From: CAZRAL01 sp964598005
GTDB taxonomy: Bacteria; Pseudomonadota; Gammaproteobacteria; Burkholderiales; Usitatibacteraceae
Direction: 5' to 3'
NCBI GenBank assembly: GCA_964598005.1
Contig: CAZRAL010000032.1
Location: 1 to 29,878, forward strand
Length of the DNA: 29,878 bases
The notes below the pieces were generated by a model. It saw only the letters and a list, made by a program, of their open reading frames with translations, searched no databases and was not told the origin of the DNA. Numbering within the stretch: position 1 is the first letter of the stretch; each line of letters begins with the position of its first letter. Positions 9,801 through 17,571 of this stretch are shown here, in pieces. A program made the position numbers and the translations under genes.

Positions 9801-12069
9801 GGCTATCAAGCAGTTCATCGCTTTCATTGAATCCGGAATGCCAACCGCGTTGATCGTCGAACACCCAATAGTATTCACGGTCCTCGCGAAAGACGCGCAG
9901 TATCGCTTTGGGCTGCGGGGCAAATTGCCCTTCGCGGGTGGTGCGAATGACTTCAAATTCCGCATCGCTCCCCTCACGAACAAATTTGCCGCTCCACATC
10001 GGCCGCAGGCCAATCAATTTTTCGGCGGGGAATAAAATGCGTTCGATAGAGCGCACGACAGGCCGGCCACCCGATTCAAGCAGACTCAAAGTTGCGCGTA
10101 TGGCCAAAGGCGAGCGCGTTTCTTTTTTCGGCACGGGAATGCTTACGGTTGCGGTACCGTCTTCTGCCAATGTGGTCGATTCAATATCTTCGCGTTTTTT
10201 CAGACTGTCATCGTCGAAATCGCCAAATTCGAATCCCGGCCATTGCTTGGCAAACGGAATGCGGCTGCGTTCCGTTACCACATTGGCCATCAGCTTGTTG
10301 CCGCCGGCTGGTGCGCCGTACAGGTAATGGCCGGTGACCTTGACTTCGTAATCATCGCCCGGCTCGAGGTAGGGTTGGTCGCTCTTCAAATCGAGCTTCA
10401 TGCGCTCGGGCAGAAATTCTTCGACCTGAAAGCGCATCACGCTATCGGCTACTTTTGCCCCCGGATCGGCGCGTGTTTCGAGTACCCAGGTACCCGTTTG
10501 CGCATCCTGCGGCAGGGCAATGGTTTGCCGCAAATAGCCTGGATATTTGCTGTCCGGGCGAATGGTGAATTGTTGCACCACCTTGCCATCCGCACGTTTC
10601 AGCGTCGCAGTAAGCGGGCTGGGCGTGACCGGCTGCCCGGCCGGCGTGCGGACGAGGAATGAGGTATCAAAAGTTTCTCCGGGGCGATATAAATCGCGCC
10701 CGGTGTAGGCATATATTTTGGTCGGCCGGGGCAAATGTCCGCCGATATCGAATTCGGATAAATCCAGCGCGGGCTCAACCAGCGACAACAGCGAAAATTC
10801 ATTTCCGCGTTTGGCGGTGATGACACGAGCCTGGGCCGTCTTAAGCGCGAAATGGGCATGGCCATCCGAATCAGTTTCGGCACGGCCCAGCGATTTGCCC
10901 TCTGCATCGAGTAATTGAAATTCGGTGCGCGATAACGCCTGCCCTGTCTTCAATGAGGAGGCAAAGGTATCCAGCCCATTGGCGTGGCGGCGCACATGAA
11001 TGCCAATATCACTCACATAAAAATAGGTGGTTTGATACTCGTTCTGAAAACGACCCGGCTGGCTCATCACCGCAATATAAATACCGGGCTCCTGTAATTC
11101 CTTGATATCTTCAACCGGCAAATGCGTGATATTGCGCCGATTGGGGCGGGCATCGGCCACAAAACGGCCGAGATAAACGCTTTTGGCGAGATTTTTCAGC
11201 GTATCGAGTTCGTAATTGGCAATCATGCCTTGTGGTTTGCGTGGACGATCATAACCATCGTCATAACTATCCTCGCCTTCCTCGTCGTTGTTCGATGTTT
11301 GGGTGGCTTCATTCTTGCGGCGTTTGCCGGTGACGCGTTCCATAAAGCGCGCTAATTGCGCGGGCTCGACACGTAAAAATTGCACATCGACTTCGGGCAC
11401 ATTGACCGTGACGATCGGCAATCCGCCATTTTGTTTAGCGGGCAACACCGTGCCGCGACTGGCAAAATAAAATGCGGGCGGCATGGCTTCCGCCGTCATC
11501 TCGCAAACCAGATTTTTGCCCAGGGTTTCACGCGATGCGCCGGCCAGCTCGGCTTTTAGTGTCACACGATAGCGATGCCCCGGCGTAACGTGGGGCAAAT
11601 ACAAGGTGCGCGGATTGTCGCCCAGAACCCATGCGGTGTTGACCGATTGGGTTTTATCTGCCGCCTTATCTTCTGTTTTGGTTTGAGGTTTTATTTCAAC
11701 AGGCGGATTGGGGCCGCGTTTGGTTTGCGTGGTGCGGGATTCATCGCCCCCCTCGCCTTCGTCACCTTCATCGCCCGCGTTACCTTGATTCCCGCGGGTT
11801 GGGGACGCGCCCAAATCAAGTACCGTCAGCACTTTGGAGAAATCCTGTTTGTGATCCAGCGGCGCAGCAAACATCAAGGACAAAGCCGGGGAGGACTCAA
11901 AATAGCGCGGCTGGCAATCCAGCGCCGCAAAGCGCTCGGCGGCGCCCACTTCGCCGATCACGGGAGTGGATTGACGGCTGCTCCACCACCAGCCACCCGC
12001 GCCTGCAGTTAAAACGACAAGCCCGATCAGCCCGGGCTTTAGATATTTAGCTAAAGAAGACATTGCCAT
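6841..12069 (-). CDS. yfhM: bacterial alpha-2-macroglobulin, periplasmic protease trap
   Basis: A 1742-aa alpha-2-macroglobulin of the YfhM/ECAM type, slightly longer than the 1653-aa E. coli protein. Seen: N-terminal membrane segment (about 12-29, PGLIGLVVLTAGAGGWWW); MG-domain beta repeats; macroglobulin motif DLYRPGETFDTSFLVR; the thioester motif YGCLEQTASR with C1234 and Q1237; and, after it, the alpha/alpha toroid thioester domain (about 1200-1520) and receptor-like end. Such proteins trap foreign proteases in the periplasm by covalent attachment after bait cleavage, and are typically encoded beside pbpC, as here. The usual lipobox Cys is absent from the N terminus, suggesting an uncleaved inner-membrane anchor. 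Two strongly charged low-complexity stretches (about 92-140 and 247-275) interrupt the N-terminal domains. AGGAGT sits 5 nt before the ATG, which fixes the start. Confidence 0.96.
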   Translation of the reverse strand: MAMSSLAKYLKPGLIGLVVLTAGAGGWWWSSRQSTPVIGEVGAAERFAALDCQPRYFESSPALSLMFAAPLDHKQDFSKVLTVLDLGASPTRGNQGNAGDEGDEGEGGDESRTTQTKRGPNPPVEIKPQTKTEDKAADKTQSVNTAWVLGDNPRTLYLPHVTPGHRYRVTLKAELAGASRETLGKNLVCEMTAEAMPPAFYFASRGTVLPAKQNGGLPIVTVNVPEVDVQFLRVEPAQLARFMERVTGKRRKNEATQTSNNDEEGEDSYDDGYDRPRKPQGMIANYELDTLKNLAKSVYLGRFVADARPNRRNITHLPVEDIKELQEPGIYIAVMSQPGRFQNEYQTTYFYVSDIGIHVRRHANGLDTFASSLKTGQALSRTEFQLLDAEGKSLGRAETDSDGHAHFALKTAQARVITAKRGNEFSLLSLVEPALDLSEFDIGGHLPRPTKIYAYTGRDLYRPGETFDTSFLVRTPAGQPVTPSPLTATLKRADGKVVQQFTIRPDSKYPGYLRQTIALPQDAQTGTWVLETRADPGAKVADSVMRFQVEEFLPERMKLDLKSDQPYLEPGDDYEVKVTGHYLYGAPAGGNKLMANVVTERSRIPFAKQWPGFEFGDFDDDSLKKREDIESTTLAEDGTATVSIPVPKKETRSPLAIRATLSLLESGGRPVVRSIERILFPAEKLIGLRPMWSGKFVREGSDAEFEVIRTTREGQFAPQPKAILRVFREDREYYWVFDDQRGWHSGFNESDELLDSREFDLSKRTKIHFPVKYGRYRVEIVDRETGLAARYRLYAGWGAQDAEAVGNRPDRVQLKLDKSGYAPGERAVLTIQPPHDGEALVMVEGDGILLQRRLAVSTRGTTVDIPIEKEWNRHDLYISAVVFRPGSRSEKVTPARALGLIYLPIESGARKLAVKLDAVDKIQPNQTLKVRLKADGLKGETAMATVSAVDVGILNITNFPSPDPFDFFLGKHRYAPDVLDLYGKFIETMEGQKGKLKFGGDAKMRESKSTPKKVKLVDLFSGPVTLNAQGEADIALNIPDFNGTLRLMAVVVSPRQFGKAEKEVVSAAPIVAELAMPRFISPSDHATIALDLTNMTAEAQTLKIALTATGPIKLSGGNESVQLKPQQKKTLRFTAEATDAVGMGNLRIDVNGPSGGKEPIAIRREAVLAISPLTPPERVRRFQRIAPNETVKLDATLVEGLFASSALVSTTLSTLPPINVNDQIKGLLAYPYGCLEQTASRAFPHVLLDEKTAAAFGLKPLPQAEREKALDQAISRISGLQSASGAFRLWGDEGLDEPWLTAYVADFLKTARAAGYAVPETMIKRADEYMLKQLQQAGSSFPPKPKRMKDGKPLVQDAISRDAAWWADYQWREADRNAHRRFGALAYMGYVLAREERAPLASLRVLYDDYRDRALSPLPLVHLSIALKRMGDEKRATAALDDALALPYGMTGYEWEWMGDYGTKLRDTALTFALLEQHKIAHKRKDNLISELTTLLPRARWLSTQEQMALLLAAKQFTVTSSGNWSAELVVNGKSEKLDSKLSEMREFTAEQLKRGIAVTNTHKEPIYLAVESFGYPVKPVEVKNDNIVMKRTLYEANGTPVGNRALKVGEQLVVHLQVIAKRQIQDGMVVDRIPAGLEIENLNLSQGNRLDDFKVTPAKGERRIPNPAQAMADSRIKHREFRDDRFVVAATLNNTLDLFYLVRVVTPGKFVIPPSYAEDMYRPEVRGLTAAGGTMEIEDMR

Positions 12070-12216
12070 GAATTACTCCTGAGTTTCGTATGTTTCTTTT
12101 CGAGCTGGAAGCCGATAACACTAGCCTGCTTTGAAATTGTGCCGCGTTTTAACTAGATCATGGCTAACAGATGATTTACTGTATCGACAAGAAAAAGTTG
12201 GCTATTGCAGATCACA

Positions 12217-13122
12217 TCACAAAAAGCTTTGGCGGATTTTTCTCGATACAGCATCAAACGTAATCACCATTGCAATGATAGCAATCAAGATGGTGGTGAG
12301 GCGGCCCCATTGGAACAACGATACGGCTTCGGACACTAGCAGTCCGAGTCCACCTGCACCAATCAGCCCCAATACGGTGGAATCGCGAATGTTGTATTCC
12401 CACACATATAAGTGGTCTGAGATAAAACCAGGAAGAAGCGTAGGCCAAACCGCGAACATAAAAACCTGCACGGGCGTTGCACCGGTGACGCGTACTGCTT
12501 CCACGGGTCGCATATCCATCGTTTCGATATTTTCTGCGACAAGTTTGCCGAAGGTACCCATCGAATGTAGGGCAATGGCTACTATTCCAGCAGTAGGCCC
12601 CAAACCGACAATCCCAACCACTAAGAGACCAAATACCAGCGTGTGTATCGAACGACATATGTCCAGGGTAATGCCGGCCAACATGGCAATGAATTGTGGC
12701 GCATTCATATTCTTGGCAGCAAGCATGCCAAGCGGCGCTCCCATTAACGCAGCCAGCAGCGAACCTAGCGTGGCAACTTTGAAAGTTGTCCATGTTGCTT
12801 CCAAAAGCGCAAACAAAAACCGGGCTTCTATCTCGGGCTGGTTTTCCACCCGCAGCACTTTTCCGTCATCCGCCTTGTACTCAAGCCTGGGGTTTCCAAA
12901 CCAGATATCCATAAAACTGGGATGCGACAATTCTTCAATCGTTTTCACGAAATTGGTCCAAGGTTTTCGGCCAAGAGACAGATCATTGCTGTATATCAAG
13001 CTACCAGTACAGAGTGCGATCAGTATTGCGTAGCTAAATAAAAGCAATTTGATACGAGAGCGTCCGTAATACACAGACACGCCTAGCGATGTTGGAAGGC
13101 TACGGGTGGGCAAAACACTCAC
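12217..13122 (-). CDS. phnE: phosphonate/phosphite-type ABC transporter permease
   Basis: A 301-aa inner-membrane permease of the PhnE family. Seen: an N-terminal membrane segment (about 25-45), a hydrophilic stretch of about 50 residues, then five hydrophobic segments. The ATPase-coupling EAA loop reads EAVRVTGATPVQVFMFAVWP and is followed by the PhnE signature WEYNIRDSTVLGLIGAGGLG. The protein begins with GTG at 13122 with GGA 8 nt upstream, 11 bp after the phnD stop, so the two genes form one transcription unit. A PhnC-type ATPase is needed to drive import but none is encoded in this window. Related systems import phosphonates, phosphite or phosphate esters; which one cannot be told from sequence. 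The next gene, yfhM, starts 147 bp downstream. Confidence 0.93.
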   Translation of the reverse strand: MSVLPTRSLPTSLGVSVYYGRSRIKLLLFSYAILIALCTGSLIYSNDLSLGRKPWTNFVKTIEELSHPSFMDIWFGNPRLEYKADDGKVLRVENQPEIEARFLFALLEATWTTFKVATLGSLLAALMGAPLGMLAAKNMNAPQFIAMLAGITLDICRSIHTLVFGLLVVGIVGLGPTAGIVAIALHSMGTFGKLVAENIETMDMRPVEAVRVTGATPVQVFMFAVWPTLLPGFISDHLYVWEYNIRDSTVLGLIGAGGLGLLVSEAVSLFQWGRLTTILIAIIAMVITFDAVSRKIRQSFL

Positions 13123-13133
13123 TTTGTTTCCAT

Positions 13134-14006
13134 TTATTTTACTGGCGTGAGTTTACCCGTCGCCAACCCCGCATCCCGGATTGGTTTGTAAAACGAATTG
13201 TCCTTTTTCACAAAGCCTGTGTAATGCGCGGGCAACAGGGCGGGGTTGATTTTGAGTTCGGCGGCTACGTCTTCAAGCGCGGTAACCAGTTTGTCCACCA
13301 ATTTTTGGTCCTTCGCTAGCGATGCACTAACCGCCAGCGCATCGTTCGGCAACGGTGCAGAAGTCCAGATAATCTTGCTGTCCGCTTCCTTGATCAATCC
13401 TTGTTCGATCATGGCGTTGCGGTTACGGTTGTAATCAGCGCCCGCATCCAATTCGCCTTTGGTAACTTGCGTTTCAATAGCCTGATGCCTGGTATATAAG
13501 ATTTTGCTGAAATACTTTTCCGGGTCGATGCCGCGTTTCTGGAATTCATGAAAGGGGATGAGATAACCCGATGTCGAGCCCTTGTCGCCAAAAGCAAAGG
13601 TCTTGCCCTTTAGATCGTCGATCTTGCTAATGCCGCTTTTCGGATGCGTCACCATAATCGCAAAATACTCCGGCTTGCCGTCGTAAAGAATGGTGGCGAC
13701 CGCCTGCGTGCCCGCCTGATGGTTAGCCAGCACATAGCCCCACGGGCCCATCAGCGCTATATCGGTTTCTTCATTGGCGAGGGATTTGGCCAACCCTTCC
13801 CAACTATCCACCGTGCGTAAAACAACTTGCCTGCCCAATTTTTTGGCCAAGTATTGCGCCAGCGGGCGGTAGGTGGCGTCATTCTTTTCCCTGTCCGGCT
13901 GGAATAGCCCGACGCCAAACTGGAGCGGCTTTTCGTTTTGATCGTACGCAATTGAAGCTGTAGCGCTTATTGATAGTGCTGTAATTATCCATGCAAAACA
14001 TTTCAT
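13134..14006 (-). CDS. phnD: phosphate/phosphite/phosphonate ABC transporter periplasmic binding protein
   Basis: A 290-aa solute-binding protein of the PhnD family. Seen: a Sec signal peptide (MKCFAWIITALSISATASIA), then FGVGLFQPDREKNDATYRPL, the domain-crossing motif DIALMGPWGYVLANH, and the anion-binding loop GDKGSTSGYLIP with its Ser/Thr residues. It should capture a phosphorus oxyanion or phosphonate in the periplasm and hand it to PhnE. The start is set at the ATG at 14006, because GGAG lies 6 nt upstream; the longer in-frame TTG start at 14018 would place the Shine-Dalgarno inside the gene. It is first in a two-gene unit with phnE. Its upstream region is only about 45 bp before a MITE, so the original promoter is probably displaced or supplied by the element. 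Confidence 0.93.
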   Translation of the reverse strand: MKCFAWIITALSISATASIAYDQNEKPLQFGVGLFQPDREKNDATYRPLAQYLAKKLGRQVVLRTVDSWEGLAKSLANEETDIALMGPWGYVLANHQAGTQAVATILYDGKPEYFAIMVTHPKSGISKIDDLKGKTFAFGDKGSTSGYLIPFHEFQKRGIDPEKYFSKILYTRHQAIETQVTKGELDAGADYNRNRNAMIEQGLIKEADSKIIWTSAPLPNDALAVSASLAKDQKLVDKLVTALEDVAAELKINPALLPAHYTGFVKKDNSFYKPIRDAGLATGKLTPVK

Positions 14007-14012
14007 AAATTT

Positions 14013-14016
14013 CTCC
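14013..14016 (-). promoter_or_regulatory. ribosome binding site deciding the phnD start
   Basis: GGAG read on the minus strand, 6 nt before the ATG at 14006. It overlaps the alternative TTG codon at 14018 and so argues for the ATG. Confidence 0.75.
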
Positions 14017-14026
14017 AAATTTACGC

Positions 14027-14046
14027 CTCTAGGGACTATCCTAGAG
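14027..14046. promoter_or_regulatory. perfect dyad upstream of phnD (operator or leader hairpin)
   Basis: CTCTAGG (14027-14033) and CCTAGAG (14040-14046) are exact reverse complements separated by GACTAT. The dyad is 20 bp upstream of the phnD start codon and 5 bp from the MITE edge. It could be a repressor operator or, if transcribed, a leader hairpin. No T-run follows. Confidence 0.5.
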
Positions 14047-14051
14047 AACCT

Positions 14052-14188
14052 AGACTTCTTTCGAAACTGTCGCGAGCGAAGACAAGCGCATGGCGGCGAA
14101 AAACCGGAGTTTACAAGGGAGTAAATGAGGATTTTGAGCCACCGTGCAACGCCGTTATGTCAAGCGCAGCAAGTTTCGAAAGAAGTCT
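14052..14188 (+). mobile_element. 137-bp MITE-like element, copy 1
   Basis: Terminal inverted repeats AGACTTCTTTCGAAACT are exact over 17 bp at both ends. The element is flanked by a 3-bp direct repeat CCT (14049-14051 and 14189-14191), as expected for a target duplication. It encodes no credible protein, so it is non-autonomous. A second copy lies inverted at 18612-18748, of the same length with four substitutions. The parent transposase is not in the window; a DDE element making 3-bp duplications, such as some IS5-family groups, is possible but not shown. It separates phnD from whatever upstream promoter sequence existed before insertion. Confidence 0.9.
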
Positions 14189-14257
14189 CCTGATGTTCCA
14201 CGACTTTGCCACCTCTGCGGGATTGCCGCACCTGTTGTTCTTCAAACGAATCAAACA

Positions 14258-14299
14258 GCATCTTCGAATCAAAAGATTTCCCAGCACGCACGAAGATGC
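14258..14299. repeat. nested dyad in the gap between the regulator gene and MITE copy 1
   Basis: GCATCTTCG (14258-14266) pairs perfectly with CGAAGATGC (14291-14299). Inside it AATC-AAAA-GATT (14267-14278) forms a second small stem. The whole 14192-14347 gap has no credible gene. The structure lies downstream of the STAND regulator and upstream of phnD, so it could be part of a terminator, leader or small RNA. No poly-U tract supports a classical terminator. Confidence 0.4.
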
Positions 14300-14347
14300 C
14301 ATAAAGACGTAAATTTAACCCCAACAAACAATCTATTTTGATTTTGT

Positions 14348-17300
14348 TTAATGCGTTATAAGGCTTTGGTATAGCGCCTCTGTCTCTGCAGAAGGGGGCA
14401 AACTCAGCACTACTGAAAGTATTTGCTTGCAACGGCGGTAAGCTCGTAAAGCCTCCGCTTTTGCTCCCAACCCTTGGTGAGCGCGCATTAAGCCCCGATA
14501 AAAAGACTCTACAAGGTTATCTTGCTGAAGGCCACGCTCATAAAGCGCTATAGCCTGTTCCCATGCCGCCGCTTTTTCCAGCGCCCCTCCACACCACGTT
14601 ACGATTTCAATAAATTTAATGCCAAGGCGCTCGCGTTTACTGACACACCAGGGCGCTGTTTCATGCATCAATAAGGGGCCTCGGTACAAATGCAAGAGCC
14701 GATCAACCGCTGGAATTAATTCAGCCGTTTCCATTTCATGATTCGATCGTAGTTGCTCATATAGCCGTTCAAATACACCTACGTCGCTCCAAACAATACG
14801 GGGATTCAAGGCTATGTGGCCATCTGCAACAAGTACTGTGTCCTCGATGCTCAGCATTTTGCGCAACCTATGAACCGTCGTGTCAAAGGATGCCTTCGGA
14901 TCCGCAGCTTCTAGTTCCGGCCATAACTCATCGATCACGTGTTCGATCGCCACTTCACGGACCGATCCTTGCGCCCCAAGCAATTTCAACATCTCCAGCA
15001 CTTTCTTTTGTGCCTTGCCTTCCGATTTAATCGCTTGGCCATCAATTTCCATTTCAAATCCACCCAGTAATTTAATTCGGATTGGCCAGGGCCACTGCTC
15101 CGGAGCATCAACTGGTGCCATGGTATGCAATGCGCGGATTGATTCGATCACAAAGGTTGTTTCGACATCGAGCTCAAGGGCGCGCCGCATCACCCAGATG
15201 CGCACCTCATGCGTATACTGAAACCAGCGAAGTAAGTGATGCGTTCGAGCAAGCGCTAACCCTTCAGATAATTTTTCGCGTTCACCCTCTATATCGCCTC
15301 GTCGGTTCGCCATGATGGCGCGACATAATAATTCCGCAACACGATAATGCACGTCATGGCCTACAGGTGCAATGTGAAGTGCCGATTCAAAAGATTGGAT
15401 CGCTTCTTCAAATTGCCCCAACCCAATTAAGGCATGCCCCTGCAATCCGCGATATATCGCAGCTAACGGCTTGGGGAAGTTAATCGCTTCGGATACCGCA
15501 ACCGCTGCCGCTGCTGCTTGCTGGGCTTCAAAATTGCGCCCCTTGAGCAGAAACAGTTCGCAACGTTTATAGTGCAATGTCAACGCATCAGAACGATACT
15601 CGGGCAATAATTTAGCCTCCATTTCGGTAAGCAAATGTTCCGCATGCTTATACTGCCCTTGATCTTTAGTGATATCAAATTTTATACGGGCAATTTTGAA
15701 AAAAAGCTGTGGTATATCCTGCTCGCGTGCAAACGTTTCCGCCATCTCAACCGCTTTTTCGACATCCACACTGTTGGACTTCCTATTCGACTCAAAAAAG
15801 AGAATCATCGCACACTCAGCCAACCACTGTCCGTAACGGGTGGGGGTTAAATAAGCGTTATGCTTTAAGCTATCAACTAGTGTGATCAAATGGTGTAAAA
15901 TTTCCGCGCGTCGCCTCAGGTTACAAAATCCGAGCAAATGGGTTGCTGCTGTTACCCGAAGATTTACATCAAGCGATTTTTCGATCAGTTCGAATAGTCG
16001 CTCCGCTGCACGATTTAGAAGCGGCGAATCCGGCTTGGAAAATAACAGTGCCAGCATTAATCCGGTTGTCGCGCGCAATTCGATGTTTTCTGAAGGCCAA
16101 TCGAGATCCTCGCGATAGCGGATTTCAACCAATTCTACCCAGCGATCCATCTCTTTGAAGTCCTCGCGAGTTGAATGCATGACTTCAAGGCTTGCAGCTG
16201 CGGCCAAAAATTCACCTGTTTTGTCTCTATGCGCCGCAAAAGTCGAATAGGCCTGGCGCAGTGTTTGGCGGGCTTCGCGCGACCAACTATCGGCTTCGGC
16301 TAATCCTTTCCAATACAAGATCCATGAATTTTCATGCCGCGCCTCATCGGGCAGAGCACCTATCAATTCGATAAGCCGTTTAGGCTGACCCATGCTCAGT
16401 AGATATGGGGCGCTCGACAAAAGCGTTTTTATCGCCTGATCGATACGTCCAGCGGCAAGATAAAGGGCAATGGCAGCAGGATGATCTCCAGTATTTTCAG
16501 TGATTTCTGCCGCATGTGCGGCTAATACACGTAACGCCTCTGGCTCAACCTGTGACTTTAATTTATCCCGCAAAAATGCTCGAAACAAGGGGTGAAATTG
16601 ATACCACTCTTGCCCCGCTTCTCCTGCACGCCTTTCAACAAAAAGCCCCTGTTTTACCAAAGCCTGAACATATTCTGCGGCATGCACATCATTGGTCATG
16701 ATGCCGGCCACCGCCGGCGTAAACCCCGGTAGCAATGAAAGACTTTCCAGACTGCGCTGCACCGATTGCTGCAAACGTTCGAATACCTGCGTTGCAAAGT
16801 AGGCAAATAGCTCAGGATAGCTATGATCTGCCGCAGGCATGCTGTCTGCCGACTGCGGACGTGCCGCAATTAATACGACGCCTGCTGCCCACCCCTGGGA
16901 TTTTTGGTGTACTTCTTCTGCTGTTAGTGCTATCTGGCTTTTCGGCAGTAGTGCAGCGGTTTCTTCCACGGTTAATTTGAGCATATCCCAGTTCAGGATA
17001 TGCATCCGTTGCGCAGCCTGTTGACGCGCAAATACGGGAGGTGGTTCGCTATGACTAGTAACAATGATCTTAATGCCTTCCGGTATTTCATCGCATATTG
17101 TGGTCAGAATATCTTCAAATACACGCCCTTTTGCCTCCTGAAATCCATCGAATACCAATATTGTTTTCGATGGCAGGGCGCTGAAAAGATGGCGTGCAAA
17201 TCGCCTGGCAAACGGCGGCCAGTTCTCGGTACGCGCCGGATCGGCAACAGGGAGCGGATCGTGTTTGCGTGGCAACAAAGGCACGGCAGCCAGCGATAAA

Positions 17301-17524
17301 TAATGAAAAAAGTCGGTTGGCTCGGCATCATCTGCGTCGATCTGATACCAGAGTGTTTTTGCTTTATGTTCGGTTAAATAAGTAGCGGCAAGTGTTGTTT
17401 TTCCCGAACCGGGAGGCCCAGCAATCCAGACGATCGGCGTAGCAGCTTCCGCAATATCGCTTAAAAGGCGTTGGCGAATCAGCGGATGGCGCAGCTTTGG
17501 CGCAGATAGTTTGGCAAGTGTCAT
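14348..17524 (-). CDS. STAND ATPase transcriptional regulator with C-terminal BTAD domain (MalT/SARP-like)
   Basis: A 1058-aa signal-integrating regulator. Seen: an N-terminal NTPase with Walker A IAGPPGSGKTT (34-44) and a Walker B-like TILVFDGFQEA (about 132-142); a long helical region (about 360-800) with TPR-like repeats; then an OmpR/PhoB-type winged helix starting at IKLLGGFEMEIDGQAIKSEG (about 808) through FDTTVHRLRKML, and a bacterial transcriptional activator domain (about 920-1055; YRGPLLMHETAPWC, AIALYERGLQQDNLVESFYRGLMR). MalT-like proteins multimerise with ATP when an inducer binds the sensor repeats. Here the usual C-terminal LuxR helix-turn-helix is replaced by the SARP-style winged helix plus BTAD. 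Ligand and targets are unknown. It is divergent from uppP and lies inside the MITE pair; phnD-phnE, beyond the left MITE, is a possible but unproven target. Confidence 0.9.
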   Translation of the reverse strand: MTLAKLSAPKLRHPLIRQRLLSDIAEAATPIVWIAGPPGSGKTTLAATYLTEHKAKTLWYQIDADDAEPTDFFHYLSLAAVPLLPRKHDPLPVADPARTENWPPFARRFARHLFSALPSKTILVFDGFQEAKGRVFEDILTTICDEIPEGIKIIVTSHSEPPPVFARQQAAQRMHILNWDMLKLTVEETAALLPKSQIALTAEEVHQKSQGWAAGVVLIAARPQSADSMPAADHSYPELFAYFATQVFERLQQSVQRSLESLSLLPGFTPAVAGIMTNDVHAAEYVQALVKQGLFVERRAGEAGQEWYQFHPLFRAFLRDKLKSQVEPEALRVLAAHAAEITENTGDHPAAIALYLAAGRIDQAIKTLLSSAPYLLSMGQPKRLIELIGALPDEARHENSWILYWKGLAEADSWSREARQTLRQAYSTFAAHRDKTGEFLAAAASLEVMHSTREDFKEMDRWVELVEIRYREDLDWPSENIELRATTGLMLALLFSKPDSPLLNRAAERLFELIEKSLDVNLRVTAATHLLGFCNLRRRAEILHHLITLVDSLKHNAYLTPTRYGQWLAECAMILFFESNRKSNSVDVEKAVEMAETFAREQDIPQLFFKIARIKFDITKDQGQYKHAEHLLTEMEAKLLPEYRSDALTLHYKRCELFLLKGRNFEAQQAAAAAVAVSEAINFPKPLAAIYRGLQGHALIGLGQFEEAIQSFESALHIAPVGHDVHYRVAELLCRAIMANRRGDIEGEREKLSEGLALARTHHLLRWFQYTHEVRIWVMRRALELDVETTFVIESIRALHTMAPVDAPEQWPWPIRIKLLGGFEMEIDGQAIKSEGKAQKKVLEMLKLLGAQGSVREVAIEHVIDELWPELEAADPKASFDTTVHRLRKMLSIEDTVLVADGHIALNPRIVWSDVGVFERLYEQLRSNHEMETAELIPAVDRLLHLYRGPLLMHETAPWCVSKRERLGIKFIEIVTWCGGALEKAAAWEQAIALYERGLQQDNLVESFYRGLMRAHQGLGAKAEALRAYRRCKQILSVVLSLPPSAETEALYQSLITH

Positions 17525-17565
17525 ATGTTTTCGGTACCCATGACAACATTTTTATTGCATGGCTT

Positions 17566-17571
17566 AGTATA
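17566..17571 (-). promoter_or_regulatory. candidate -10 element for the STAND/BTAD regulator
   Basis: TATACT read on the minus strand, about 42 bp upstream of the start codon. No good -35 box is seen at 16-18 bp, so the promoter may need an activator or may be a chance match. Confidence 0.3.

Noticed and set aside
12131..13033. 300-codon open frame on the plus strand
   Set aside because: It is antisense to phnE, whose membrane segments and PhnE signature are unmistakable. Its product is Ser/Thr/Pro rich with no known motif and no ribosome site.
14006..14018. TTG start for phnD giving 294 aa
   Set aside because: The Shine-Dalgarno GGAG would lie inside the gene; ATG at 14006 has ideal spacing and a normal signal peptide.
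14160..14432. 90-codon minus-strand frame running from the regulator's end into MITE copy 1
   Set aside because: It starts inside the STAND/BTAD gene in another frame and ends within the MITE; composition and context suggest chance.
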